Of a DNA stretch of 64,000 nucleotides, positions 31,464 to 40,290 are shown in pieces. The position numbers were made by a program, and so were the translations under genes. The notes beneath the pieces were generated by a model. It searched no databases. It saw nothing but the letters and a program-made list of their open reading frames with translations, and was not told where the DNA came from. Source of the stretch: an uncultured Phocaeicola sp. (GTDB lineage Bacteria > Bacteroidota > Bacteroidia > Bacteroidales > Bacteroidaceae); the NCBI GenBank assembly GCA_944321335.1, contig CALUKX010000002.1, forward strand, positions 62,001 to 126,000. The letters are read 5' to 3'. Each line of letters begins with the position of its first letter. Position 1 is the first letter of the stretch.

Positions 31464-32300
31464 TCAGAATAATGAAGAGACTGATCCTTTTCTTGAAATA
31501 ATCTTCTTGACATTATCCAAATTGACCGAATCCTTGAGTTTCTTTACCTCTTTCTTAGGAAGATACTCGGTATTCAACACGGTTACATCCTCATCGATTG
31601 TGCAATATTTCATTCCATTGTTATGATTCACACATTCTATACTTGACTTTACCGATTTCAAGTCATCCAGATACAGCAATCCGTCTAGGGTATTGTAAGA
31701 GATGTATTCATTCATACGGATAAACTCAAACGGCACATCTTGCAAGGTCACGGTAATTTCCGGACGAGGATAAAGCCGATTATAGAACACTGCAGTCTCC
31801 TTCTCCGCATTGTTCCGAACCAGAATGTAAGGTTCGTTGTAGCGGCTATCAAGGTTCAAAGAATCAGCCGATTCACGTATCACAAAATCATGGTCGATCT
31901 TCATCATAGGAACTGCATCCTGTAACAGAGTATTCGATGAAACCAAGGTAAAGTCAGGCATCAATTCCTTTCTGGCATCGGATTTTACATAAACCGATTG
32001 TTTTCCATCTATTACGCTACGCTTTACCTTCAGGTTTCCATCCTTTTTCGGGGAGATGTAATAAGCCACCAGTGCTTCGGAAGTATACGCCAACGTATCA
32101 TTGTCTTTTTGAACACGTTTTTCCAACGTAACGATTCTAATTACCTTTCCTGCATCCACCGAAAAATTACGGTTCTTCAATGCTGAGCTGAAATCAACCT
32201 TAGCAGTGTTTTTGTCGGTCTTGACAACAATCTGTGCATTCATCCCCATAGAACCCAAAAAGAAGAGAGATGAGAGCAAGACCCTTAATTTCATTTTCAT
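31464..32300 (-). CDS. Secreted protein of unknown function
   Basis: The 278-residue product has a signal peptide (LRVLLSSLFFLGSMGMNAQ). It is then mostly beta-rich (IVVKTDKNTAKVDFSSALK, PEITVTLQDVPFEFIRMNEY), with no cysteine pair or catalytic motif. It may be a periplasmic or outer-membrane-linked protein typical of Bacteroidetes. I do not recognise the family. No neighbour suggests its role. The ~400 bases between it and the preceding gene hold no gene. Confidence 0.7.
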   Translation of the reverse strand: MKMKLRVLLSSLFFLGSMGMNAQIVVKTDKNTAKVDFSSALKNRNFSVDAGKVIRIVTLEKRVQKDNDTLAYTSEALVAYYISPKKDGNLKVKRSVIDGKQSVYVKSDARKELMPDFTLVSSNTLLQDAVPMMKIDHDFVIRESADSLNLDSRYNEPYILVRNNAEKETAVFYNRLYPRPEITVTLQDVPFEFIRMNEYISYNTLDGLLYLDDLKSVKSSIECVNHNNGMKYCTIDEDVTVLNTEYLPKKEVKKLKDSVNLDNVKKIISRKGSVSSLF

Positions 32301-32431
32301 AACTATCAGTTTTAAACGACAAATATGTTTATCGAAACATGAAATTATAACTTTTCACGCTCTTATCCAAACATTTAAGCGATATATCGAAAATAATTTG
32401 TAAGATTATTTGAATTTCTCGTGATTCGTAC

Positions 32432-32467
32432 CGTCCTCGGTACGGAAGACGGTCGTCCTCGGTACGG
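32432..32467. repeat. Pair of 14-bp direct repeats with palindromic core
   Basis: CGTCCTCGGTACGG occurs at 32432-32445 and 32454-32467 (22-bp period). It lies in the gap between the secreted protein gene and the nqr terminator. Each copy contains CCGnnnnCGG-like symmetry, so it may be a binding site or hairpin. No role is known. Confidence 0.55.
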
Positions 32468-32520
32468 TGGACGGTCAAAACGTAAAGATGTTCTATCCGA
32501 AACATCAAGTTGTTTCATAA

Positions 32521-32554
32521 AAAAAGACAGGTTCCTGAAAGAATCAGAAACCTG
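32521..32554 (-). terminator. Terminator of the nqr operon
   Basis: CAGGTT (32528-32533) pairs with AACCTG (32549-32554), with CTGA/TCAG inside and one mismatch. A-rich sequence on the + side gives a U-run after the hairpin in the minus-strand RNA. It lies 29 bases after the nqrF stop. Confidence 0.8.
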
Positions 32555-32582
32555 CCTGTTATAATTGTTATGAAATCTATGA

Positions 32583-33851
32583 TTATCCACCGAAGTTATC
32601 GTACATGATAGAAGACTCTTCTACGCCGAGGCTATCCAACATTGCGACAACCGCTTTCGACATCGGACCAGGACCACACATGTAGTATTCGATGTCTTCC
32701 GGTGCTTCGTGGTCTTTCAAGTAAGTGTTCAACATTACCTGATGAACGAATCCCGGAGTATACTTCACGCCTGCTGCATCGGCTGCCGGATCCGGACGGT
32801 CGAGTGCCAAGTGGAAGTGGAAGTTCGGGAAATCTTTTTCCAAGTTCAGGAAGTCATCCAAGTAGAATACTTCGTTCAAGGCACGTGCACCGTAGAAGTA
32901 ATGCAACTCACGGTCGGTAGTATGCAATGTACGTGTCATGTGCATAATCTGAGCGCGCAACGGAGCCATACCGGCACCACCACCGACCCAAATCATTTCC
33001 TTCTTCGAATCGAAGATCGGATGGAAGTCTCCGTAAGGACCACTCATCAATACCTTGTCACCCGGTTTCAAAGTGAAGATATAAGAAGAAGCGATACCCG
33101 GGTTAACATCCATGAATCCGCTACGGTCCGGCTTGAACGGCGGAGTTGCGATACGTACTGTCAACATGAATACGTCACCTTCTGCCGGATAGTTGGCCAT
33201 AGAGTATGCACGGATAGTCGGTTCAGGGTTCACACATTTCAAGCCGAACAGACCGAACTTCTGCCATGCAGGCAAGTATTCGTCGCCGATCAATGACTTG
33301 TCGATATCCTTATCGTAATCCATCTTGAATGCAGGAATCTTGATCTGAGCGTAAGAACCTGGGATAAAGTCCATGTGTGCACCCTTAGGCAACTGTACCT
33401 TGAACTCTTTGATAAATGTAGCAACGTTCTTGTTAGAGATAACTGTACATTCATATTCCTTAACTCCCATTACTGATTCAGGAACCTTGATTGACAAATC
33501 ACCTTTAACCTTAACCTGGCAACCAAGACGCCAATGGTCTTTCTGCTGCTTACGGCTGAAATGGCTCACTTCTGAAGGAAGGATTTCGCCACCACCTTCT
33601 ACAACCTGACATTTGCACTGTCCGCAAGAACCCTTACCACCACAAGCCGAAGGAAGGAACACATTGTTCACAGCCAATGTATTCAGCAGTGTAGAGCCGG
33701 ATTCAACTTCCAACTGGTTTTCACCGTTTACAGTTACTTTCACTTTACCTGAAGCAACAAGGAAATTTTTTGCAACCAGAAGTATTACTACCAACACCAG
33801 AATAGTCACAAGGAATACTCCAATGCTTGCTAAAATAAAATTAATATCCAT
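32583..33851 (-). CDS. nqrF: Na+-translocating NADH:quinone reductase subunit F
   Basis: The 422-residue protein has an N-terminal transmembrane helix. A 2Fe-2S ferredoxin domain follows with the cysteine pattern SACGGKGSCGQCKC and later LGCQVKV. The FAD domain has RAYSMANYP, and the NADH domain has GGAGMAPLRAQI and MYDNFGG at the end. It takes electrons from NADH and feeds the complex. It is the last gene of nqrA-F. Confidence 0.97.
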   Translation of the reverse strand: MDINFILASIGVFLVTILVLVVILLVAKNFLVASGKVKVTVNGENQLEVESGSTLLNTLAVNNVFLPSACGGKGSCGQCKCQVVEGGGEILPSEVSHFSRKQQKDHWRLGCQVKVKGDLSIKVPESVMGVKEYECTVISNKNVATFIKEFKVQLPKGAHMDFIPGSYAQIKIPAFKMDYDKDIDKSLIGDEYLPAWQKFGLFGLKCVNPEPTIRAYSMANYPAEGDVFMLTVRIATPPFKPDRSGFMDVNPGIASSYIFTLKPGDKVLMSGPYGDFHPIFDSKKEMIWVGGGAGMAPLRAQIMHMTRTLHTTDRELHYFYGARALNEVFYLDDFLNLEKDFPNFHFHLALDRPDPAADAAGVKYTPGFVHQVMLNTYLKDHEAPEDIEYYMCGPGPMSKAVVAMLDSLGVEESSIMYDNFGG

Positions 33852-33869
33852 TGTTTATTCCTTTCTTTA

Positions 33870-34493
33870 TTAGATGTTCAAACCAGAGAAACACATAAAT
33901 GCCATTGCCATCAGACCTACAACGATAAATGTGATACCCAAACCTCTAAGTGGAGCAGGTACATCAGAGTAAGCCATCTTCTCGCGGATAGCGGCAAGAC
34001 CTACGATAGCGAGCAACCATCCAAGACCTGAACCAAGTGCGTATGAAATAGCGTCTGCTACTCCACCGATGAACTTAGGATCAGATGGCGCAAGAGTAAT
34101 ACGCTGCTGCATGAAGAGTGAAGCACCCATAATGGCACAGTTTACAGCGATAAGTGGAAGGAATATACCCAATGAAGCATAAAGCGATGGGCTGAATTTT
34201 TCCACAATCATTTCAACAAGCTGTACGATAGCAGCGATTACGGCAATAAAGAGGATAAAGCTAAGGAAGCTCAAATCAATACCAAGAATACCGTCGGCAG
34301 CCAGAACCTTAGTCTGGAGCAGGTAGTTTACAGGAAGTGTAACAACAAGAACGAATGTCACGGCAATACCAAGTCCGAGCGCAGTCTTCACATTCTTCGA
34401 AACGGCAAGGTATGAACACATACCAAGGAAGAACGCGAATATCATATTGTCCACAAATATAGAGCGGACGAATAAACTCAATAAATGTTCCAT
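33870..34493 (-). CDS. nqrE: Nqr subunit E
   Basis: The product has 207 residues from the ATG at 34493 ([16 protein letters not shown]); an ATG at 34502 adds three. It has six transmembrane helices including [10 protein letters not shown] and the [10 protein letters not shown] block, related to NqrD and RnfA/E. It holds a membrane iron site shared with NqrD and takes part in Na+ transport. Both neighbours are 17-35 bases away. Confidence 0.95.
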   Translation of the reverse strand: MEHLLSLFVRSIFVDNMIFAFFLGMCSYLAVSKNVKTALGLGIAVTFVLVVTLPVNYLLQTKVLAADGILGIDLSFLSFILFIAVIAAIVQLVEMIVEKFSPSLYASLGIFLPLIAVNCAIMGASLFMQQRITLAPSDPKFIGGVADAISYALGSGLGWLLAIVGLAAIREKMAYSDVPAPLRGLGITFIVVGLMAMAFMCFSGLNI

Positions 34494-34527
34494 ATTATAC
34501 AATTAATATTTTTTATTCAACACCCTA

Positions 34528-35163
34528 TTATTTTTCCTGCAACTCTTTATGTTTAGCACGCTGATACCAGATAAGGCATGCTACGATAATCAGAGCCATA
34601 GGAGGCATCAACATCATACCGTTGTTTACATAGCCTGCATCCTTAAGCCACTGATAGTTCAGGATATTGAAGCCAAGCAGTGTTCCTGAACCGAGAAGTT
34701 CGCGGAAGAAAGCTACGATGATAAGAATCTTGGCATATCCAAGACCGTTACCGATACCGTCAAGACATGATTCCCAAGGACCGTTTGCCATAGCGAATGC
34801 TTCAAGACGTCCCATCAGGATACAGTTAGTAATGATAAGACCTACGTATACTGAAAGCTGTACGCTCACATCGTATGCAAAAGCCTTCAACAGTTCACTG
34901 ACGATAGTTACCAAAGCGGCAACAACCACCAGCTGAACGATGATACGGATACGGTTAGGAATAGTCTTACGCAACAAAGAAATCACTACGTTTGAGAAAG
35001 CTGTAATGATAGTTACAGAAAGACCCATAACGATAGCCGGTTCCAGTTTAGAGGTAACGGCCAATGCTGAACAGATACCCAAAACCTGTACAGTCACAGG
35101 GTTGTTCATGTTTAAAGGAGTAGAAAATACTTCTTTATTCTTAGCTGAAAATAATTTTCCCAT
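34528..35163 (-). CDS. nqrD: Nqr subunit D
   Basis: The 211-residue membrane protein has several hydrophobic helices and the paired motif with NqrE ([12 protein letters not shown] and [13 protein letters not shown], each with Cys for the shared iron centre). It is a core proton/sodium-path subunit of the complex. Confidence 0.95.
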   Translation of the reverse strand: MGKLFSAKNKEVFSTPLNMNNPVTVQVLGICSALAVTSKLEPAIVMGLSVTIITAFSNVVISLLRKTIPNRIRIIVQLVVVAALVTIVSELLKAFAYDVSVQLSVYVGLIITNCILMGRLEAFAMANGPWESCLDGIGNGLGYAKILIIVAFFRELLGSGTLLGFNILNYQWLKDAGYVNNGMMLMPPMALIIVACLIWYQRAKHKELQEK

Positions 35164-35180
35164 TGTTCGTCTCCCTCCTA

Positions 35181-35858
35181 TTATTTAGTAGTTAAAAATT
35201 TAGTGTACTGGCCCATGCAGTTCTTAAGCATAGCATCAACACCGTTTGAAGTGATTGTACCACCTGAGATACCGTCTACTTCGAATTCAGGATTTGCCAC
35301 CTTACCGTTCTTGACAACGCTCAATGCAACACTTTCACCTTCCATTACGTGCTTGCCTACGAACAGACTCTGGAAGTGAGGCAATGCGATTTCAGCACCA
35401 AGACCCGGAGTTTCAGATGCATGAGAGAAGTATGTACCAAATATTGTGTTCTTATCTTCATCAAGAGCTACATAACCCCAGATAGCGCCCCAAAGTCCGG
35501 CACCAAACACAGGAATTACATATTTTTTCTCACCCTTAACATTGCAAACAAAGACGTGTGCACGGTCGTTCTCCTTATATTCTTTTTCATAAGCAGTTAC
35601 GAATTTTCCTTCGTATTTACTCAAAGAGCCATCTTTTGCAACAATCATATCTGATTCAACATATTCAGCAAAAGCCTTCTCAGCATCTTCTACTTCGGTT
35701 ACTCCAAGAGCTGAAAGAATCTGCTTTTTAGTATCGAGTTCTACGTTCTTGCCCTGAAGGTCACGCAAAGAAGAGTTTACGAATGCCAGCAGGAATGCTA
35801 CGATAACAACCATTACCGAAGCATAAATTATAGTATATGAGTTACTATTAGTATTCAT
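35181..35858 (-). CDS. nqrC: Nqr subunit C (covalent FMN)
   Basis: The 225-residue product has one N-terminal membrane anchor ([19 protein letters not shown]). A periplasmic FMN-binding domain follows, with the attachment motif [11 protein letters not shown] near residues 198-208, where the Thr takes FMN through a phosphoester bond. It passes electrons inside the complex. Confidence 0.95.
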   Translation of the reverse strand: MNTNSNSYTIIYASVMVVIVAFLLAFVNSSLRDLQGKNVELDTKKQILSALGVTEVEDAEKAFAEYVESDMIVAKDGSLSKYEGKFVTAYEKEYKENDRAHVFVCNVKGEKKYVIPVFGAGLWGAIWGYVALDEDKNTIFGTYFSHASETPGLGAEIALPHFQSLFVGKHVMEGESVALSVVKNGKVANPEFEVDGISGGTITSNGVDAMLKNCMGQYTKFLTTK

Positions 35859-35870
35859 TGTTTTCGGTTT

Positions 35871-37037
35871 TTATTTGTTAGACATAGCACGTTTTGCACG
35901 ACGTGAAATATTGTTCTCAACGATTACATAGTCAATCAGCGGAGCGAAGATGTTCATCAGCAGGATAGCAAGCATCATACCTTCCGGATAACCAGGGTTC
36001 AACACACGGATGATGATAGCCATCATACCGATAAGCAGACCGTAGATGAACTTACCGTTCTCAGTACGTGAAGATGTAACAGGGTCTGTAGCCATGAACA
36101 CTGCACCGAAGCAGAAACCACCGGCACACAAGTGCATGTACCAAGGCATGTTAGCCATAGCTGTATCAGGACCTGCAACATTGAATATCCAAGCCATCAA
36201 TGCACCACCTACGAATACTGAAATCATCGTCTTCCAGCTTGCTACGCCTGTCCACAACAGGATAACGGCACCGATTGCAATTGCTATAACTGAAGTTTCA
36301 CCGATTGAACCAGGGATGAAACCGAAAATCATATCGCTCAAAGAAGCTGATATAGGAGTTTCAGTTGCAGCCTGACCAAGAGGAGTTGCAGCAGTCAAGG
36401 CATCGATGTCTTTACCAAGACCGAAAATGCTGTTGCTAGCCACCCATACAGTGTCACCAGACATCTTAGTAGGATAAGCGAAGAACAGGAATGCACGTGT
36501 AATCAATGCTGGGTTGAAGATGTTCATACCTGTACCACCGAATACTTCCTTAGCGAAGATTACAGAGAATGCTGTTGCTACGGCAAGCATCCACAACGGA
36601 CAGTCAACAGGAACAATCATAGGAATCAACATACCTGAAACAAGGAAACCTTCCTGAATTTCTTCCTTCTTCCACTGAGCTACAACGAACTCGATTCCAA
36701 GACCTACAACGTATGAAACGATGATTTTTGGCAATACGGCAAGAAAACCGTAACCGAACATTTCGATGAAGCTGCCTTCGATTCCTGCATGAGTGTAATG
36801 CTGGTAACCTACATTATACATACCGAACAGCAATGCCGGTATCAAAGCAATCACCACGAGCGACATGATACGTTTGCTATCAATGGCATCGTGGATATGC
36901 GTACCTGTCTTCGAAGTTGTATTCGGAACGAACAGGAATGTTTCGAATCCGTCGAATACAGAACGAAGAGCATGATATTTGCCTCCCTCTTCGAAGTTCG
37001 GCTTTATCTTGTCAAGATAATTTCTTAATGCTTTCAT
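35871..37037 (-). CDS. nqrB: Nqr subunit B (covalent FMN, riboflavin site)
   Basis: The 388-residue membrane protein has about ten helices and the FMN-linking box near LTAATPLGQ (the usual form is S/T-G-A-T; here the Gly is Ala). It also has the GTGMNIFNPALITRAF block and the C-terminal LNPGYPEGMMLAILLMN motif. It is the main Na+-carrying subunit. It is encoded 26 bases after nqrA. Confidence 0.95.
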   Translation of the reverse strand: MKALRNYLDKIKPNFEEGGKYHALRSVFDGFETFLFVPNTTSKTGTHIHDAIDSKRIMSLVVIALIPALLFGMYNVGYQHYTHAGIEGSFIEMFGYGFLAVLPKIIVSYVVGLGIEFVVAQWKKEEIQEGFLVSGMLIPMIVPVDCPLWMLAVATAFSVIFAKEVFGGTGMNIFNPALITRAFLFFAYPTKMSGDTVWVASNSIFGLGKDIDALTAATPLGQAATETPISASLSDMIFGFIPGSIGETSVIAIAIGAVILLWTGVASWKTMISVFVGGALMAWIFNVAGPDTAMANMPWYMHLCAGGFCFGAVFMATDPVTSSRTENGKFIYGLLIGMMAIIIRVLNPGYPEGMMLAILLMNIFAPLIDYVIVENNISRRAKRAMSNK

Positions 37038-37063
37038 TTAATTGATAATTCTTTTGGTTAGTA

Positions 37064-38416
37064 TTAGCACATTTCACGACGGAGCATATCCAATCCTTGA
37101 CGAACGATGCGCTGCAATTCCATCTTCGAAGAGCAGACAAATTCACAGATAGCGAAATCTTCCGGAGCCACTTCGTAGATACCAAGCTGCTCCATACGGT
37201 CGATATCACCTGCGATGATTGCCTTGATGAGATATTCTGGAAGGATATCCATAGGCAACACCTTATCATATTCGTTCGACATGATCATATGACGTTCACC
37301 ACCTTTCACACGGGCATCGAGTACATATTCCTTCTTCTTGCCCATCAGCCAGCTGAAATAAGAGTGGCTGGTACTGAACTCGTTGAAACGAGGCATGATC
37401 CATCCCAACATTTCATGAACGTCGTTTCCTTCCGGAATCACAGTCAATTGGCTGTGGAATGCGCCCAAGAAACCGTTAGCAGAAATTTTCTTACCTGTAA
37501 GCACGTTACCGCTGATATAGCGCAACTCTTTGCCTTCTGTAACATTGCCTGCAAATACATCGGTCAGCATAGCGCCCACCTGCAGTTTGCAATATGCAGG
37601 TTTCTTCACTTCTGATCCAGTAACGGCAACGGTACGGGTGAAATCTACACGACCGGTATTGAACAGACGGCCGATGAAGATAACAGCCTGCGGATCGATA
37701 GTCCAAACAGTTTCGCCTTTGTTGACCGGAGCGATGTGGTTGATCTGTACACCTACATTACCGGCAGGATGAGGTCCTTCGAATGTAGTAAGGGTAACGT
37801 TCTTGGCCTGTGTCAAGGCAGCAGATTTCTGGTTAACACTAATACTCAAATAAGTCTTGGCCATCTTAGCCAAAGCATCCAAACCTGTCTGGAAATTTGC
37901 CTCTTCCCCTTTCAGAGCGAGTTCGAAATCAGGAGCGAGCGGATTGGTGTCGAAAGCCGAAACGAAGATTGCACGTGGAGCAATGTTCGGATCTGCAATG
38001 ACATCGTACGGACGCTGACGGATAAAGGCGAACAAACCTGCTTCCAACAGGGCTTCCTTGACGGCAGCTGCGTCCATTGCGGCAACGTCCTTCTTGCCGA
38101 ATTCAACGTAGTCCTGCTCTTCGGCAGCCTGCACGGTAATGTTCATCACCTTACGGCGAGCTCCGCGCTCTACACTTGTCACTACGCCACTAACTGGCGA
38201 AACAAATTTCACTTCAGGATGATTCTTGTCGATAAACAAGGGTCCTCCAGCCATGACATATTCCTGTTCCTTAACCACCACTTTCGGTGTAACGCCTGTA
38301 AAATCATCCGGCATCAAAGCATAGAAGCCAGGTTCCTTTACAGCCACCACTTCGGCGGCAGCCTTGCCTTTCAGGTTTATGTCAAGACCTTTACGCAATT
38401 TTATTAAATTAGCCAT
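37064..38416 (-). CDS. nqrA: Nqr subunit A
   Basis: The 450-residue soluble subunit has the typical start MANLIKLRKGLDINLKGKAA, the GPHPAGNVGVQIN block and the C-terminal IVRQGLDMLRREMC. It binds quinone and the complex's peripheral face. It is the first gene of nqrA-F, the main sodium-pumping respiratory enzyme of Bacteroides. Confidence 0.96.
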   Translation of the reverse strand: MANLIKLRKGLDINLKGKAAAEVVAVKEPGFYALMPDDFTGVTPKVVVKEQEYVMAGGPLFIDKNHPEVKFVSPVSGVVTSVERGARRKVMNITVQAAEEQDYVEFGKKDVAAMDAAAVKEALLEAGLFAFIRQRPYDVIADPNIAPRAIFVSAFDTNPLAPDFELALKGEEANFQTGLDALAKMAKTYLSISVNQKSAALTQAKNVTLTTFEGPHPAGNVGVQINHIAPVNKGETVWTIDPQAVIFIGRLFNTGRVDFTRTVAVTGSEVKKPAYCKLQVGAMLTDVFAGNVTEGKELRYISGNVLTGKKISANGFLGAFHSQLTVIPEGNDVHEMLGWIMPRFNEFSTSHSYFSWLMGKKKEYVLDARVKGGERHMIMSNEYDKVLPMDILPEYLIKAIIAGDIDRMEQLGIYEVAPEDFAICEFVCSSKMELQRIVRQGLDMLRREMC

Positions 38417-38454
38417 ATCGGGTTATAAAAAATAGTTTTATAATTTTGACTGCA

Positions 38455-38487
38455 AAATTAAAGAAAAAATTAGTCACAATGCCAAGG
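38455..38487 (-). promoter_or_regulatory. Probable promoter for nqrA-F
   Basis: TAATTTTG (38462-38455, minus strand) fits the -7 box. A TTG at 38487-38485 gives a 22-nt spacer, slightly longer than ideal. It lies 39 bases upstream of the nqrA start. Confidence 0.5.
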
Positions 38488-38745
38488 ATTAGGCCCGAAT
38501 TACGGAAATAATTCCTTAAATATCTTCCCGACTTGAGCACTTGTAGTGCGTTTGTAGCGGTTTTGCAAACTATAGTAAGCAATTTCAGGGCAAACAATTG
38601 AGTAAAAATGGGAGAAATTTCCCTTAAAAACGTCTAAAACGGACCTATATTTTAACATATATACCATAAAAAAGGTGACAAAAACACAAGTTCATAAAAT
38701 TGTGTTTCTGCCACCTTATTTTATTATGTCACGCCGTGTTCCCCT

Positions 38746-40119
38746 TTATTCTTCGGGAGCAAACATCGGGTCCCATGCAGGCAAACGGATCGGTTTCTGT
38801 TTGAGGATATCCAAGACCTTATCGGTTACGTATTTCTTTTCCACTACCAGACGGAACATGTATTCATTGAACCATTCGTCGGTCATGATCAGATGTCCGC
38901 GATAACCCGATTCAGATCCCCAGCTGTTTTCTACCATCCATTTCTTCGGTTTGCCGTCTTTGTCGAGATCGACAGCCATCAAGGTCATGGCATGGCTCGA
39001 ACCGCTGGCAAAGGTCTGCACACGCTGTTTCTTGTCCATTCCGAAAGTAGTTCCCATCAACGATTCATAGTCGAAATTCTTCAGATCGAGCGTACCGCGT
39101 TTGCTGTCGAGGAACTTGCCTACATCGCAAGAGAAATACATCATGGTACTATCCTTGATCGATTCGATAGCCATCTGCTTGATTTCCTCGACCGGAAGAT
39201 TTACGTATGTCCAGTTTTTTCCGTCATAAACATGACGGTCGAAATCAATCTCGTAACATTTGTAGTATTCACGGCTCGGGTCGTTCATCAGCATTACATA
39301 ATTGTTTTTCAGATCATTGCCTAGAAATTCCTGATAGAATGACAATGGCGTATATTCCTTGGTTTCGCCTTTGAATGTCCATTCGAACTTTTCTACCGGT
39401 TCACCGAAAGCCAGGACCAGCATGTGGTAGATTGTACCCAACATTTCGGTCTTCTTCTTTTCCAATGCTCCCACCTTTGTTCCTTTGGCCGATTCATCGC
39501 GCAGCTGCAAGCCGAATTCTCTCAGTTTCAAGCCCAACAAACGGCTTATCTGCGAAGTGTTCTCGCTGCTATAAGTTTCCGGCATTACCGATGCCGGTAC
39601 CAAGCCATATTTCTCTATCAGGTCGGAAATACCTGTAAACTGTCCCCCATCGCCGATCGGATTACGGAACAACCATTCCACCATCTTATCGTCCATCGGT
39701 TTTTCACGAGTATCGATAATTCCCTGAAGGAAAAGGTTCGCCTTCTCCAACTGATCGTAGAAGAAACTGTAATTCTGTGAGAATTCCATATCACTGATAC
39801 CATACTTCGCCATCATCTGGGCACGCAACACGTTCATACCGGTAAACAACCAGCAACGTCCCGACTGCTGTTGGTCGGTAATGCCATGCGATACGACCTT
39901 ATTCGAGAAATCGGCGTTGAAATTCGCCTTGTTTTCATGATTCTTTGCCAGAACGGCAATGCTAGTCCCCGCCATTGCGTTATAAATCGCTTTATCAGCA
40001 ACCGTCGGCTTACAGCTGCTCTTGATCTGCCGGAGCATATCCTGTGAGATACCGCCATTCTGAGCCTGTGCAGCAAGCGTAATTGCCATAAAGCAAACAA
40101 ACATCATACTCTTTTTCAT
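38746..40119 (-). CDS. pepC: C1B-family aminopeptidase (bleomycin hydrolase type), secreted
   Basis: The 457-residue product has a signal peptide (MMFVCFMAITLAAQAQ), unlike the cytosolic family members. The papain-like catalytic Cys lies in SGRCWLFTGMNVLR (~86-99), the His in SSHAMTLMAVDLD and the Asn in MVENSWGSESG. It should act as a cysteine aminopeptidase in the periplasm, clearing peptides. It is monocistronic. A 4-aa C-terminal end (APEE) replaces the usual short tail. Confidence 0.92.
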   Translation of the reverse strand: MKKSMMFVCFMAITLAAQAQNGGISQDMLRQIKSSCKPTVADKAIYNAMAGTSIAVLAKNHENKANFNADFSNKVVSHGITDQQQSGRCWLFTGMNVLRAQMMAKYGISDMEFSQNYSFFYDQLEKANLFLQGIIDTREKPMDDKMVEWLFRNPIGDGGQFTGISDLIEKYGLVPASVMPETYSSENTSQISRLLGLKLREFGLQLRDESAKGTKVGALEKKKTEMLGTIYHMLVLAFGEPVEKFEWTFKGETKEYTPLSFYQEFLGNDLKNNYVMLMNDPSREYYKCYEIDFDRHVYDGKNWTYVNLPVEEIKQMAIESIKDSTMMYFSCDVGKFLDSKRGTLDLKNFDYESLMGTTFGMDKKQRVQTFASGSSHAMTLMAVDLDKDGKPKKWMVENSWGSESGYRGHLIMTDEWFNEYMFRLVVEKKYVTDKVLDILKQKPIRLPAWDPMFAPEE

Positions 40120-40150
40120 GTCCTTTTGATTTATTGTAAAAAAACCGCAT

Positions 40151-40181
40151 CAAAAGTACAAAATTGAATTTGTATTTTCAA
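40151..40181 (-). promoter_or_regulatory. Promoter for the C1B peptidase gene
   Basis: TACTTTTG (40158-40151, minus strand), preceded by TTG at 40181-40179 with a 20-nt spacer, fits the Bacteroides consensus. It lies 31 bases upstream of the start. Confidence 0.65.
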
Positions 40182-40261
40182 CTTCTGCTTCCAAATACTC
40201 ATTCTTATTTAAAAATATTGAAATAAACGGTTAAAGTAGCTGATTCTTCCGGCAATATTTG

Positions 40262-40269
40262 TAATTTTG
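40262..40269 (+). promoter_or_regulatory. -7 box for tamB
   Basis: TAATTTTG matches TAnnTTTG, 21 bases before the start codon at 40291. No TTTG is found at the right distance, so support rests on the -7 element alone. Confidence 0.5.
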
Positions 40270-40290
40270 ATTAATTTTTGGAGACTATAC

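Noticed and set aside
36046..36375. Frames opposite nqrB and other nqr genes
   Set aside because: Antisense shadows; the nqr frames are unambiguous.
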